The notes beneath the pieces are model-generated. The model worked only from the letters and a program-made list of their open reading frames with translations. It was not told the origin of the DNA and did no database searches. Of a stretch of DNA of 64,000 bases, positions 17,181 through 25,810 are shown one piece after another. The DNA comes from Actinokineospora enzanensis DSM 44649 (lineage in GTDB: Bacteria; Actinomycetota; Actinomycetes; Mycobacteriales; Pseudonocardiaceae), in the NCBI RefSeq assembly GCF_000374445.1, contig NZ_KB894408.1:178892-242891 (forward strand). Reading direction: 5' to 3'. Within the stretch, counting starts at the first letter, position 1; every line of letters begins with the position of its first letter. The translations under genes and the position numbers were made by a program.

Positions 17181-18617
17181 TCATACGCGGTCGTCGGTCG
17201 ACCGCCGGAAGACCAGGGCGCCGCAGAGGGCCACCGCGGCCATGACCAGGTCGACCACCACGACGGCCCTTGTGGGGTCGGCGGCGGAGGCGAGCGCCTG
17301 GAGCAGGACGCCGCCGAGGCCGACCAGGGTGGCGGAGAAGACGGTGTCGGCGACCTGGAGCGCGGAGGCGGTGAAGCCGCGTTCGTGCTCGGCGGCGGCA
17401 CCGAGGGCGAGCACGCTGAGTGCCGGGAAGCTCATCCCCATGCCCGCGCCGCTGACGATCCACAGCACGGCGGCGAGCCACGGCGGCCCCCAGGGCACCG
17501 CCACGAACACCATGGCGCCCAGCCCCACGGCCAGGGTCACGAAGCCGCGGCGGATCAGGGTGGTGCGCGGGATGTCCGCGCGTCGCCCCTGCCAGTGCGA
17601 GGCGAGCGACCAGCCGAGCGCGCCGACGGTCAGCGGCAGTCCGGCGAGCGCGGGCGAGAAGCCGTGCACGGCGGACAGGGTGAGCGGCACGAACGCCTCG
17701 ACACCGAAGAACGCGCCCGCGAACAGGCCGCGGGCCAGCACCACCCGGGGCAGACCGGACCTGGCCCGCAGGGTGCCCGCGGGCAGCAGCGTGCGCAGCG
17801 CGGGCACGAGCAGGGCGAGACCGCCGAGCCCCAGCCACAGGGTGCTCCACGACGGGTGCTGCACCGCCCAGCTCAACGCGGGCACACCGAGCCCCGCGGC
17901 GAGCGCCGCCAACGGCAGACCCTTGCGGGACGGCGGGGCCTCCGCGGGCCGCGCGGACCCGGTGGGCGCCACGGGCCCGGCCGGGCTCACGGGCTCGGAC
18001 TCGACCGACGCCGAGCGCGTGGAGAGGCTGCGGAGGGCGGGGACGAGCAGCAGGATGCCGAGCGCGGACAAGGGGACCAGGCCCAGGAACACCCAGCGCC
18101 AGCCGAACCGTTCGGTGACCAGGCCCGCCAGGGTGGGGCCGACGATCGAGGGGACCACCCAGGCGGCGGCCAGCAGGCCGAACGCGGCGGGTCGGGTGCG
18201 TTCGGCGTAGACGAGGGCGACCAGCACGTAGACCGCCACCACCTCGCCGCCCATGCCCGCGCCCTGCAGTACCCGGGCGGCCAGCAGCATCGGCATGGCC
18301 TGGGCGGTGCCCGCGACCACCAGGCCCGCCAGGAACACGGCCGGGGCCACGGCCAGCACGGCGCGGGCGCCGACCCGGTCGCAGATCCGGCCGCCGATCA
18401 CGGTGGCGGCGACGGAGGCGGACAGGAAGGCCAGGAACGGCCACGAGTAGAGCGCCTCGCCGCGCAGTTCGCGCAGCATGTGCGGCATGGCGGTGGACAC
18501 GCCGAGGTGTTCGAAGGCGCCGATGGTGATCAACAGCAGGATGCCGAGCGTGGTGGCCCGGTTGCGGGGCGCCCAGAGGTCCTTTCCGGGCGCTGTTTCT
18601 GGCGCGATGGTGGTCAC
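17181..18617 (-). CDS. MFS transporter (DHA2-like, 14 TM)
   Basis: Integral membrane transporter of 478 residues with about 14 hydrophobic helices, starting LGILLLITIGAFEHLGVSTAMPHM, then a motif-A-like loop after helix 2 (GGRICDRVGAR) and an antiporter-like VLQGAGMGGEV segment. These fit drug:H+ antiporter-type MFS exporters. A long Pro/Glu-rich loop separates the two halves. GTG 18617 has AGGA eight bases upstream; an ATG 17 codons earlier would also be in frame. It stands alone. Substrate unknown. Confidence 0.9.
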   Translation of the reverse strand: MTTIAPETAPGKDLWAPRNRATTLGILLLITIGAFEHLGVSTAMPHMLRELRGEALYSWPFLAFLSASVAATVIGGRICDRVGARAVLAVAPAVFLAGLVVAGTAQAMPMLLAARVLQGAGMGGEVVAVYVLVALVYAERTRPAAFGLLAAAWVVPSIVGPTLAGLVTERFGWRWVFLGLVPLSALGILLLVPALRSLSTRSASVESEPVSPAGPVAPTGSARPAEAPPSRKGLPLAALAAGLGVPALSWAVQHPSWSTLWLGLGGLALLVPALRTLLPAGTLRARSGLPRVVLARGLFAGAFFGVEAFVPLTLSAVHGFSPALAGLPLTVGALGWSLASHWQGRRADIPRTTLIRRGFVTLAVGLGAMVFVAVPWGPPWLAAVLWIVSGAGMGMSFPALSVLALGAAAEHERGFTASALQVADTVFSATLVGLGGVLLQALASAADPTRAVVVVDLVMAAVALCGALVFRRSTDDRV

Positions 18618-18753
18618 CCGCTCATCCTGCGAGCTCCACCACGGTGGAGGTCCAGTGAATTTCGCCACCGAACCGCGCGGAACGGATCACACCCGATTCC
18701 CTCGGGCACCGGAATTCTTGATCTTGAACCGATGCGCCGGGCACCCGGAAACG

Positions 18754-18789
18754 CGCACGGGGCCCGCGGCTCTCGCCGGGGCCCGTGCG
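18754..18789 (-). terminator. Terminator hairpin after the acyltransferase gene
   Basis: CGCACGGG (18754-18761) pairs with CCCGTGCG (18782-18789), extended by CCC/GGG across one bulged base. It lies ten bases past the stop of the PlsC-like gene, between it and the MFS gene. No T-tract. Confidence 0.55.
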
Positions 18790-18798
18790 GGAAAGCGG

Positions 18799-19719
18799 TC
18801 AGACGGCGGTTTCCGACTGCCGTCCCGGCTTGTTCGCCGAGCCGGTCGGCTTCGGCACGGTGAGCCGGAGAACCCGCCCGCGGGACTGCGCGGGCACGGT
18901 CACCCGGCCGAGCGCGGAATTGGTGGCCGCCTCGGTCAGCGCCGCCAGCTCACGCCGGTTCGCCGCCCGGCCGGGGGCCAGCTCGTCCAGCACGGTCAGC
19001 TCCAGCACCAGGCCGCGCAGCCGGGCCACCCGGCGGACGGCGTCCACGATGGTCTCGTCGCCGAGGAAGCCCGGGGCGGGCGTCTCCCGGCCGTCGGCCA
19101 TCCGGTAGCGCAGGGCCAGCGGGCGGACCGGGACGCCACCGTCGATCGCGGCCTGGAACAGCGCGGGCCGGAACCGGCCCATGCCGCCCTGGCCGCACCA
19201 GGTGGTGCCTTCCGGGCAGACGTAGACCAGCGAGCCCCGGCGCATGGCCTCGGCCACCTCGGCGACGGTGCCGGGCAGCGTGCGCAGCCGCTCGCGGTCG
19301 ACGAACAGCGTGCCCGCCGCGGCCACGACCCGGCCGAGCACCGGCCAGGTCCGGATGTCCTCCTTGGCCAGCGCGCGCATCGGGCGCACCGCGTTGATCG
19401 CGGCGGTGTCCAGCCAGGAGATGTGGTTGGCGGTGACCAGCGCGCCCCGGTTGCGGCCCGCTCGTAGCGCGGCCTCGCCGGTGACCACCAGCCGCACGCC
19501 GAAGGCGCGCAGCAGGGACCGGAACACCCGCTTGGCGAACAGCTCCCGGACCCGGCGGCCGAGCAGCGGCAGTATCGGCACGGACAGCGCCGCGACCAGC
19601 AGCACCGCGGCGGCGCCGGTCAGTCTGGCGATCACCCGGGCCCGGCCGACGGTCGGCTCGTCCCCGGTCTGACAGGACGGTCCGCAGGGCGACGTGGGCA
19701 TCCAGCCGTGGGCCATCAT
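18799..19719 (-). CDS. PlsC-family lysophospholipid (or lyso-ornithine lipid) acyltransferase
   Basis: Membrane-associated O-acyltransferase of 306 residues. Two hydrophobic segments near residues 28-52, then the acyltransferase motifs NHISWLD (block I, HxxxxD), FVDRER, and PEGTTW (block III). The C-terminal tail is poorly conserved. It starts four bases after the stop of a GNAT N-acyltransferase gene, so the two are cotranscribed. The pair has the order and types of OlsB plus OlsA, which make ornithine lipid in two steps; the gene could equally be an ordinary 1-acylglycerol-phosphate acyltransferase. Start ATG 19719 or the adjacent ATG 19716. Confidence 0.85.
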   Translation of the reverse strand: MMAHGWMPTSPCGPSCQTGDEPTVGRARVIARLTGAAAVLLVAALSVPILPLLGRRVRELFAKRVFRSLLRAFGVRLVVTGEAALRAGRNRGALVTANHISWLDTAAINAVRPMRALAKEDIRTWPVLGRVVAAAGTLFVDRERLRTLPGTVAEVAEAMRRGSLVYVCPEGTTWCGQGGMGRFRPALFQAAIDGGVPVRPLALRYRMADGRETPAPGFLGDETIVDAVRRVARLRGLVLELTVLDELAPGRAANRRELAALTEAATNSALGRVTVPAQSRGRVLRLTVPKPTGSANKPGRQSETAV

Positions 19720-19723
19720 GGTT

Positions 19724-20485
19724 CTACTCCCCCAGGAAGAACTTCAGATAACGTTGGTCGACGGTGGCGAGGTCGAGCAGCACGAAGAAGTCCGCGACGC
19801 CGAACTCGGCGTCCAGCGCGGGCGGGCCGCACACCTTGGCGCCCAGCCGCAGGTAGCCCTTGAACAGCGGGGGCACCACCAGCCGCGCGGGCGGCGTCGC
19901 GCTGCCCAGCCACGGCGTGTGCGGGTGGACGCGCAGGTCGTCGCCGGTGTAGTGCTTGGCCTGGACCAGGTCCCACACCCCGGCGGCCAGGCCGCCACCG
20001 TCGGCCAGCGGCACCGACGCGCAGCCCGCCAGGTAGCGGTGCCCGGACAGCAGCATGTAGCGGGCGATCCCGGCCCACACCAGGCTGACCACCTGCCCCT
20101 GCCGGTGGTCGGCGTGCACGCAGGAGCGACCGGTCTCCACCAGGGTCGGGCGGATCCCGTCGAGCGCGCGGAGGTCGAACTCGGTGTCGGAGTAGAGCGA
20201 GCCCGCGTCCGCCGCCCGCTCCGGCGGCAGCATCCGGTAGGTGCCGACGATCTCGCCGGTGGCGTCCTCGCGGACCACCAGGTGGTCGCAGTGGGCGTCG
20301 AAGCGGTCGATGTCCAGCCCGGGGACGGGGCTGTGCAGGGTCGCGCCCATCTCCTCGGCGAAGACCTGGTGGCGCAGTCTCTGCGCGGCCTCGACCTCGG
20401 GGGCGTCGTGGGCGACGAGCAGGGTGTAGCCGGGCGCGTCGATTCCGGGCTTGGCAGTGCTGACCAGCACCTGGGCCTGCGTCAT
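19724..20485 (-). CDS. OlsB-like N-acyltransferase (GNAT/hemolysin-type)
   Basis: Protein of 253 residues of the COG3176 type, which transfers a 3-hydroxyacyl group from ACP to the amino group of ornithine. Recognisable segments: RLRHQVFAEEMGA, DRFDAHCDHLVV, GTYRML, and a closing LFKGYLRLGAKVCGPPALD with DFFVLL, all typical of OlsB-like proteins. ATG 20485 is preceded by a short GAGG. The partner O-acyltransferase follows four bases later. The amino acid acylated cannot be read from the sequence. Confidence 0.8.
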   Translation of the reverse strand: MTQAQVLVSTAKPGIDAPGYTLLVAHDAPEVEAAQRLRHQVFAEEMGATLHSPVPGLDIDRFDAHCDHLVVREDATGEIVGTYRMLPPERAADAGSLYSDTEFDLRALDGIRPTLVETGRSCVHADHRQGQVVSLVWAGIARYMLLSGHRYLAGCASVPLADGGGLAAGVWDLVQAKHYTGDDLRVHPHTPWLGSATPPARLVVPPLFKGYLRLGAKVCGPPALDAEFGVADFFVLLDLATVDQRYLKFFLGE

Positions 20486-20626
20486 ACCTCAGGTTAAGAC
20501 GATCTCGGCGGCCGGTGCGCCTTCTTTGCCATGACACATCGGTGGCAAGTGAGTGAATTGCCGGGTGTGTGCCCCGCGTGCAGGTCGAATGGCCACCTCT
20601 GCCCGCCCGGGAGGACTTTTTCCCAT

Positions 20627-20687
20627 ACCGGCAAACGACAGTGGGGCGGTTCCCGTTCGGCGGGACCACCCCACTGTCGTTTGCCGG
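20627..20687. terminator. Long inverted repeat downstream of etfA
   Basis: ACCGGCAAACGACAGTGGGG (20627-20646) is matched exactly by its reverse complement at 20668-20687, and the pairing continues with few mismatches inward. The structure begins 13 bases after the etfA stop on the minus strand and 140 bases upstream of the OlsB-like start, so it is a good bidirectional-type terminator for the etf operon. Confidence 0.8.
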
Positions 20688-20699
20688 TCCGGCCGGGAC

Positions 20700-21668
20700 T
20701 CAGCCCTTGCGCTTGGCGACCTCGTCGGTCAGCTGCGGGGCGACCGCGAACAGGTCGCCGACCACGCCGAAGTCGGCGATCTCGAAGATCGGCGCCTCGG
20801 CGTCCTTGTTCACCGCGACGATGGTCTTCGAGGTCTGCATGCCTGCCCGGTGCTGGATCGCGCCGGAGATGCCCAGCGCCACGTACAGCTGCGGGGACAC
20901 CGTCTTGCCGGTCTGGCCCACCTGGAACTGGGCCGGGTAGTAGCCGGAGTCGACCGCGGCCCGGGAGGCGCCGACGGCCGCGCCGAGCACGTCCGCGAGC
21001 TTCTCCACGACCTCGAACTTCTCCGCCGAGCCGACGCCGCGGCCGCCGGAGACCACGATCGACGCCTCGGTCAGCTCCGGCCGGTCGCCGCCGACCACCG
21101 GTTCCCGCCCGGTGACCGCGGTGGCCCTGGCCGCGTCCGCGGCGGGCACCTCGACGGTCTCCTCGACGGCCGCGCCCGCGGCCTCGACCGCGTCCACGCC
21201 GCCGGGGCGGACGGTCACGATCGGGGTGCCCCGGGTGGCCTTGGCCTTGACCGTGAACGCGCCGCCGAAGATGGACTGGGTGCCGACCACGGCCCCGTCC
21301 TCGGTGGCGACCCCGACGGCCTCGACGAGCAGCCCGGAGTCGGTGCGCACGGCCAGCCGCCCGGCGATCTCCTTGCCCTCGGCGGTCGCCGGGACCAGCA
21401 CGGCGGCGGGCGCGGCGGCGCCGACCAGCGCGGCCAGCACGTCGACCTTGGGGGTGACCAGGTAGTTCGGCACATCGTCGGACTCGGCGACGTAGACCTT
21501 GGCGGCGCCGTAGGCGGCCAGCGAGTCCTTGAGCCGCGCCGCGGTGCCGGGCGCGGCGACCACCACGGCCGACGGCTCGCCCAGCTCGCGGGCCGCGGTC
21601 AGCAGCTCGAAGGTGACCTTCTTCGCCTCGCCGTCGATTTCGTCGACAAGGACCAGTACCTCAGACAC
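20700..21668 (-). CDS. etfA: Electron transfer flavoprotein alpha subunit
   Basis: FAD-binding subunit of 322 residues that passes electrons from acyl-CoA dehydrogenases towards the quinone pool. The C-terminal FAD domain is diagnostic: [10 protein letters not shown], then [34 protein letters not shown] and [13 protein letters not shown]. The N-terminal domain starts [11 protein letters not shown]. It follows etfB by 24 bases on the same strand and ends just before a large terminator hairpin. Together with the acyl-CoA synthetase nearby it fits fatty acid oxidation, though the two are not in one operon. Confidence 0.97.
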   Translation of the reverse strand: MSEVLVLVDEIDGEAKKVTFELLTAARELGEPSAVVVAAPGTAARLKDSLAAYGAAKVYVAESDDVPNYLVTPKVDVLAALVGAAAPAAVLVPATAEGKEIAGRLAVRTDSGLLVEAVGVATEDGAVVGTQSIFGGAFTVKAKATRGTPIVTVRPGGVDAVEAAGAAVEETVEVPAADAARATAVTGREPVVGGDRPELTEASIVVSGGRGVGSAEKFEVVEKLADVLGAAVGASRAAVDSGYYPAQFQVGQTGKTVSPQLYVALGISGAIQHRAGMQTSKTIVAVNKDAEAPIFEIADFGVVGDLFAVAPQLTDEVAKRKG

Positions 21669-21692
21669 TTCGTTCCTCCTTCGCTGCTGTTC

Positions 21693-22478
21693 TCAGACGA
21701 GCTTCTGGCCGATGAGGTACTCGGCGATCTTCTGGCCGCCGTCGCCGCCGTCCTCGACCCGCTGCCCGGCCGCGCGCGGCGGCTTCGGGGTGGCCTCCAG
21801 GACGGTGGTGCTGGCGCTCGCCAGGCCCACCTCGGCCGCGTCGATGCCCAGGTCGGCGACGGTCAGCGTCTCCACCGGCTTCTTCTTGGCGGCCATGATG
21901 CCCTTGAACGACGGGTACCGCGGCTCGTTGATCTTCTCGCCGACGCTCACCACGGCGGGCAGGGTCGCCCGCAGGTGGGTGAGCCCGGTGTCGGTCTCCC
22001 GGACCACGGTGACCGTGTCGCCGTCGAGGGTGACCTTGCGGGCGTGCGTGAGCTGCGGGTAGCCGAGCGCCTCGGCGAGCATCGCGGGCACCGCGCCGCC
22101 GCGGCCGTCGGTGGCCTCGTTGCCGGCGACCACCAGGTCGACGCCATCGACGCGGCCGATCGCGGCGGCCAGCACCCGGGTGGTCTGCAGCAGGCAGGAG
22201 CCGTGCAGGGCCGGGTCGGACACGTGCACGGCCTTGTCCGCGCCCATGGACAGGGCCTTGCGGATGGCCTCCGTCGCCCGGTCCGGGCCGACGCTGAGCA
22301 CGGTCACCTCGCCGCCGTGCGCCTCCTTGAGCAGCAGCGCCTCCTCGACGGCGCGCTCGTTGATCTCGTCGAGCACCGCGTCGGCGGACTCCCGGTCCAG
22401 GGTGTGGTCGGCGTCGGAGAGCCTGCGCTCCGAGTAGGTGTCGGGCACCTGCTTGACCAGGACAACGATGTTTGGCAT
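21693..22478 (-). CDS. etfB: Electron transfer flavoprotein beta subunit
   Basis: AMP-binding subunit of 261 residues, partner of EtfA. It starts MPNIVVLVKQVPDTYSERRL, contains the family block VVAGNEATDGRGGAVPAMLAE and EINEPRYPSFKGIM near the end. ATG 22478 is the family start; the frame stays open 180 bases further upstream but that part is not conserved in type. GGGAGGT lies 13 bases ahead. First gene of the etfBA operon. Confidence 0.96.
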   Translation of the reverse strand: MPNIVVLVKQVPDTYSERRLSDADHTLDRESADAVLDEINERAVEEALLLKEAHGGEVTVLSVGPDRATEAIRKALSMGADKAVHVSDPALHGSCLLQTTRVLAAAIGRVDGVDLVVAGNEATDGRGGAVPAMLAEALGYPQLTHARKVTLDGDTVTVVRETDTGLTHLRATLPAVVSVGEKINEPRYPSFKGIMAAKKKPVETLTVADLGIDAAEVGLASASTTVLEATPKPPRAAGQRVEDGGDGGQKIAEYLIGQKLV

Positions 22479-22746
22479 GGGTCTGCTTCGACCTCCCGGG
22501 ACGAGCACCGTGTGGCGACCGACCTGGTGGGCCGGGCCGGGCGCGATTGTTCTCCGACGCGATTTTCGTGCGGTGGTGCCGACCTTGCCACGTGGGCGCG
22601 CCGCCCGACGCGGTGGTCCGCCCCAGGTCGATGTTACCGACCGGTAGCACGCGCGCAATCCGCGTCCCGGTGACCATCCTCACCCGACGCCCGCGCTGCC
22701 TCCCCACCCGGCCGCGATGAACCTCTCTCCCGCCCCCGGGAATGCC

Positions 22747-22782
22747 CGAAGGCCACCTCCCGTCCGAGGGAGGTGGCCTTCG
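22747..22782. terminator. Perfect 15-bp terminator hairpin
   Basis: CGAAGGCCACCTCCC (22747-22761), loop GTCCGA, then the exact complement (22768-22782). It lies about 70 bases past the stop of the DUF397-containing gene and ahead of the etf promoter region. The remaining bases 22479-22746 hold the etfB upstream region, with ACCGACCGGTAGC near 22640 and no gene. Confidence 0.8.
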
Positions 22783-22850
22783 AGAGGTGTCGACCAGGGC
22801 GCGCTGGTCGGCACCGCCGGGGAACCGGGGCTACATCGCGCGAGGTCAGG

Positions 22851-23450
22851 TCAAGCCGACGCGGGCAGCCACTTCTCCCGGCCATGGGCCGCGGGGACCA
22901 GCCCGCCGCGCACCGGGTCCAGCGAACCCGGGGTGCGGTCGTCGGGCAGGTCCACCATCTGCCGCAGCACCTCGGCCGCCCAGCCCTGGCGCTGCCAGAG
23001 CACGACGCTCGGCGGCGGGTTGAGCAGGTCGTCGGTGTCGCCGGGCAGCCGGGTGGCGATCACCTCGTTCTCCGCGTGCAACCGGACGACATCGATCACG
23101 TTGTCGTGCGCCCGCACGCCGACCACGGCGGCGATCTCGCCGCTGGCGTCGCGCGGGTGCAGGAACTCGAAGCCGCGCGAGACGAGCCTGCGCAGGTAGG
23201 CCTCGGCAGCATGGGAGGCGTCCGGAACGGTGACGATCCCCGCCTTCACCGCGCGGGTGAAGGTGGCGATGACCGGCCCGCGGAAGACCAGCGCGGGCCC
23301 CGAGCCGTTCTTGGAGTCGCGGATGGCGATGCGGGCCTCGTCGACCGGGGTCACCTCGACGCAGTTGCCCACGGCACCGCTCCGGCTGCCCTTGCGCCAC
23401 CGCGCCCCGGGCACCTCATCCGCCGTCATCCCGTTGCGAATCTCAGACAC
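22851..23450 (-). CDS. DUF397 protein with a C-terminal extension
   Basis: Protein of 199 residues. The DUF397 part lies at about residues 18-70 (ARWRKGSRSGAVGNCVEV, then IAIRDSKNGSGPALVF). DUF397 proteins are usually about 60-80 residues; this one carries a further 125 residues (a VSRGFEFLHPRDASGE region and HAENEVIATRLPGDTDDLLNPPP) of unknown function. GTG 23450 has GAGG just ahead. The gene follows an XRE/DUF5753 regulator on the same strand, the common actinomycete pairing in which the DUF397 protein is thought to act with the regulator. Two copies of ATGCACGTGC lie in its promoter region. Confidence 0.82.
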   Translation of the reverse strand: MSEIRNGMTADEVPGARWRKGSRSGAVGNCVEVTPVDEARIAIRDSKNGSGPALVFRGPVIATFTRAVKAGIVTVPDASHAAEAYLRRLVSRGFEFLHPRDASGEIAAVVGVRAHDNVIDVVRLHAENEVIATRLPGDTDDLLNPPPSVVLWQRQGWAAEVLRQMVDLPDDRTPGSLDPVRGGLVPAAHGREKWLPASA

Positions 23451-23482
23451 TGGACCTCGCCTTCGGCAGTCACTCAGTGCAG

Positions 23483-23545
23483 ATGCACGTGCGTTGATAG
23501 TGACGACCGTAACACGCTCAGGCGGTCTGGCAAATGCACGTGCAT
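23483..23545. promoter_or_regulatory. Paired ATGCACGTGC operator-like sites
   Basis: ATGCACGTGC at 23483-23492 and the full palindrome ATGCACGTGCAT at 23534-23545, 51 bases apart, both between the XRE regulator stop and the DUF397 start. Likely binding sites of the adjacent regulator; this is inference. Confidence 0.5.
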
Positions 23546-23659
23546 CCGAACGGGCCACCCGCACGAGACAATTAACCGTGCAACCGTCACCCACGGACTA
23601 CCGAGAGCGGCCCCCGCACCGGTGACCACCAGCCGAAAGGGTCATATCGCGAACGCGGC

Positions 23660-24535
23660 TCAGATCTCCTCGCGGCGCTTGCTCAGCAGCTGCCGCGACC
23701 GGCTCGGCGTCTCCGCGTCCACCGTCAGCCGGTCCACGACGCGGCTGTAGCGCTCGATCTCCTCGACCCGGTCCAGGAACAGCGCCCCGCCCAGGTGCTC
23801 GATGTAGACCAGGTCCGGCAGCTCCGGCTCGGTGAAGCGCAGCATGGTGAACGAGCCCTCGGCCGCGTACCCGCTCAGCGGGTAGGGCATGACCTGCAGC
23901 GTGATGTTGGGCAGCCGGGTCATCTCCAGCAGGTGGTCGATCTGCTCGCGCAGCACCCGCGGCCCGCCGATCGGCCGGTGCAGCATCGACTCGTCGATCA
24001 CCGCCCACAGCTTGGGCGCGTCCATCCGCTGCAGCACCTTCTGCCGGTTCATCCGCAGCGCGACCCGGCGCTCGGTCTCCTCCTTGGCCAGCTCGGGTCT
24101 GCCGTGCCCGGCCAGCATCCGCGCGTACTCCTCGGTCTGCAGCAGACCGGGCACGAACTGCAGCTCGTAGGTCTGGATCCGGGCCGCGGACTCCTCCAGG
24201 CCGACGTAGTCGTTGAACCACGGCGGCATCAGGTCGCTGTAGCGGTGCCACCAGCCCGGCTCGTTGGACTGCTTGACCATGGCCAGGAACTGGGTGCGCT
24301 CGACCTCGTCGTGCACGCCGTAGAGGGTGAGCAGGTCGGCGACGTCGCGCTCCTTGAACCCGACCCGGCCCAGCTCCATCCGGCTGATCTTCGACTCGGA
24401 GCCGCGGATGTGGTACCCGGCGTCGGCGCGGCTGATCTCGCAGGCCTCGCGGAGCCTGCGCAGCTGCGAGCCAAGCACGATCCGGCGCGCGGTGGGGCCG
24501 TTGCTCTGCCCGCCCTCGCTTCGCGTCTCCGTCAC
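23660..24535 (-). CDS. XRE-family regulator with DUF5753 domain
   Basis: Regulator of 291 residues. The N-terminal HTH (LGSQLRRLREACEISRADAGYHIRGSESKISRME) is of the lambda-repressor/XRE type and is followed by a DUF5753 domain (about residues 95-275) with landmarks ELQFVPGLLQTEEYAR, IDESMLHRPIGG and FTMLRFTEPELPDLVYIEHL. GTG 24535 is chosen for the GGAGG eight bases upstream; earlier in-frame starts would add 100 unlikely residues. Upstream lies a perfect 11-bp-arm palindrome (24594-24617), downstream the DUF397 partner. Regulators of this kind (WhiJ-like) control development or stress genes in Streptomyces. Confidence 0.92.
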   Translation of the reverse strand: MTETRSEGGQSNGPTARRIVLGSQLRRLREACEISRADAGYHIRGSESKISRMELGRVGFKERDVADLLTLYGVHDEVERTQFLAMVKQSNEPGWWHRYSDLMPPWFNDYVGLEESAARIQTYELQFVPGLLQTEEYARMLAGHGRPELAKEETERRVALRMNRQKVLQRMDAPKLWAVIDESMLHRPIGGPRVLREQIDHLLEMTRLPNITLQVMPYPLSGYAAEGSFTMLRFTEPELPDLVYIEHLGGALFLDRVEEIERYSRVVDRLTVDAETPSRSRQLLSKRREEI

Positions 24536-24593
24536 GGTCCCATCCTCCGCTCGCCCTGGCCCGACCAGCACTGCCCTGATCCGTGCCGCTCGC

Positions 24594-24617
24594 GGGTCCG
24601 TTCGACCGAACGGACCC
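24594..24617. promoter_or_regulatory. Palindromic operator upstream of the XRE regulator
   Basis: GGGTCCGTTCG (24594-24604), two bases, then CGAACGGACCC (24607-24617): perfect 11-base arms. It lies 59 bases ahead of the regulator start in the region shared with the divergent methyltransferase gene, a suitable position for autoregulation. Confidence 0.6.
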
Positions 24618-24797
24618 ACCGTCCATGATCCAGGACAGGTCCAGACCAGCCAAGCCCATCCGACGCACGGTCCGGCACACTTCGCGAACGCCGCGTGCAG
24701 CGGGCCCCACCGTCGTCCGCCCCTTGCCCGAACCCCTAGGGTGAGCGTACTCCTTGGGTGCGCACGGTCCCCGCTCCACGACGCTCTGTGAGGCGCT

Positions 24798-25637
24798 ATG
24801 TCGAATCCCGGTCCCCCGGTCGCGGAGCTCGGCATACCCACCTACATCGACACCAGCAAGGCCAGCATCGCCCGGGTGTACGACGCGTTCCTCAACGGCA
24901 AGGACAACTACGAGATCGACCGCGAGGTGCTGCGCCGGGTGCAGCGGGTGGCACCGGAGGCCGCGCAGCTGGCGTTCGACAACCGCGAGTTCCTCATCCG
25001 CGCCACCCGGTTCATCGCACTGCAGACCGGCATCCGGCAGTACCTCGACTGCGGCTCCGGCCTGCCGACGGCGGAGAACACGCACCAGGTCGCGCAGCGC
25101 ATCCGCCCCGAGTCGACGGTCATCTACGTGGACAACGACCCGGTGGTCCTCGCGCACGGGCGCGCGCTGCTGGAGGAGAACGACCGCACGCACTTCATCG
25201 CCGAGGACATCTTCGAGCCGGAGGCGGTGCTGGGCAACGACGTCGTACAGCGCTACCTGGACTTCACCGAGCCGATAGCGCTGTTCCAGTTCGGCACCAT
25301 CCACCACTACGACGGCGCGCGCAGCCCGCGGGACATCATGACCGCCTACATCGACGCGCTGCCGTCCGGCTCGATGGTGGGGATCACGCACTTCTACGAC
25401 CCGGAGACCCCCGAGTACAGCCCGCTGGCCCGGCGCATGGAGGACGTGTTCCTGCACAGCCCCATGGGCACCGGCGTGTTCCGCACGATGGCCGAGATCG
25501 AGGGCATGTTCCCCGGCGTTGACCTGGTGGAGCCGGGCGTGGTGCGGTGCGCGGAGTGGTGGCCGGACGGACCGCGGATCAGGCCCCTGGACGAGGTCCA
25601 GTACTGCATCGCGGGCGGCGTCGGCGTCAAACCCTGA
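24798..25637 (+). CDS. SAM-dependent methyltransferase, DUF574 (SAV2177-like)
   Basis: Protein of 279 residues of the PF04672 family, abundant in actinomycetes. Landmarks: SIARVYDAFLNGKDNYEIDRE near the start, NREFLIRATRFIA, the SAM loop YLDCGSGLPTAENTHQVAQ, then IYVDNDPVVLAHGRALL and the late HFYDPETPE. ATG 24798 follows GAGGCG. It is divergent from the XRE/DUF397 pair across a region with a strong palindrome; DUF574, XRE-DUF5753 and DUF397 genes are often neighbours. Substrate unknown. Confidence 0.9.
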   Translation: MSNPGPPVAELGIPTYIDTSKASIARVYDAFLNGKDNYEIDREVLRRVQRVAPEAAQLAFDNREFLIRATRFIALQTGIRQYLDCGSGLPTAENTHQVAQRIRPESTVIYVDNDPVVLAHGRALLEENDRTHFIAEDIFEPEAVLGNDVVQRYLDFTEPIALFQFGTIHHYDGARSPRDIMTAYIDALPSGSMVGITHFYDPETPEYSPLARRMEDVFLHSPMGTGVFRTMAEIEGMFPGVDLVEPGVVRCAEWWPDGPRIRPLDEVQYCIAGGVGVKP

Positions 25638-25675
25638 CGCTTACCGGACGGTAGCCCATCGGATACCGTGCCCGC

Positions 25676-25810
25676 GTGCCCGCCCAACCCCACGCCCCCG
25701 GCCTGCCGCTGACCGGTGAGCGGACCGTGCCCGGCATCGTCGAGGAGAACTACTGGTTCCGGGTGGCTGTAGCGCTGTGCTCGCCCTGGTTGTCGCTGGT
25801 CGCAGTCTAG
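25676..25810 (+). pseudogene. 5' fragment of a class I methyltransferase gene, cut by prophage insertion
   Basis: From GTG 25676 the frame reads a start typical of a conserved actinobacterial methyltransferase, LTGERTVPGIVEENYWFR; in complete relatives the next residues are usually RHE(V/A)xY and the protein goes on for some 400 residues. Here the similarity stops after the Arg codon near 25762 and the frame runs into foreign sequence and a stop at 25808. The remainder should be on the far side of the prophage, outside the window. This marks the left attachment junction. Confidence 0.72.

Noticed and set aside
14685-18863. A plus-strand open frame of about 1,390 codons, rich in Gln, His and Gly
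   Set aside because: Antisense shadow of mnmA, the cysteine desulfurase and the MFS gene; no ribosome site and no domain.
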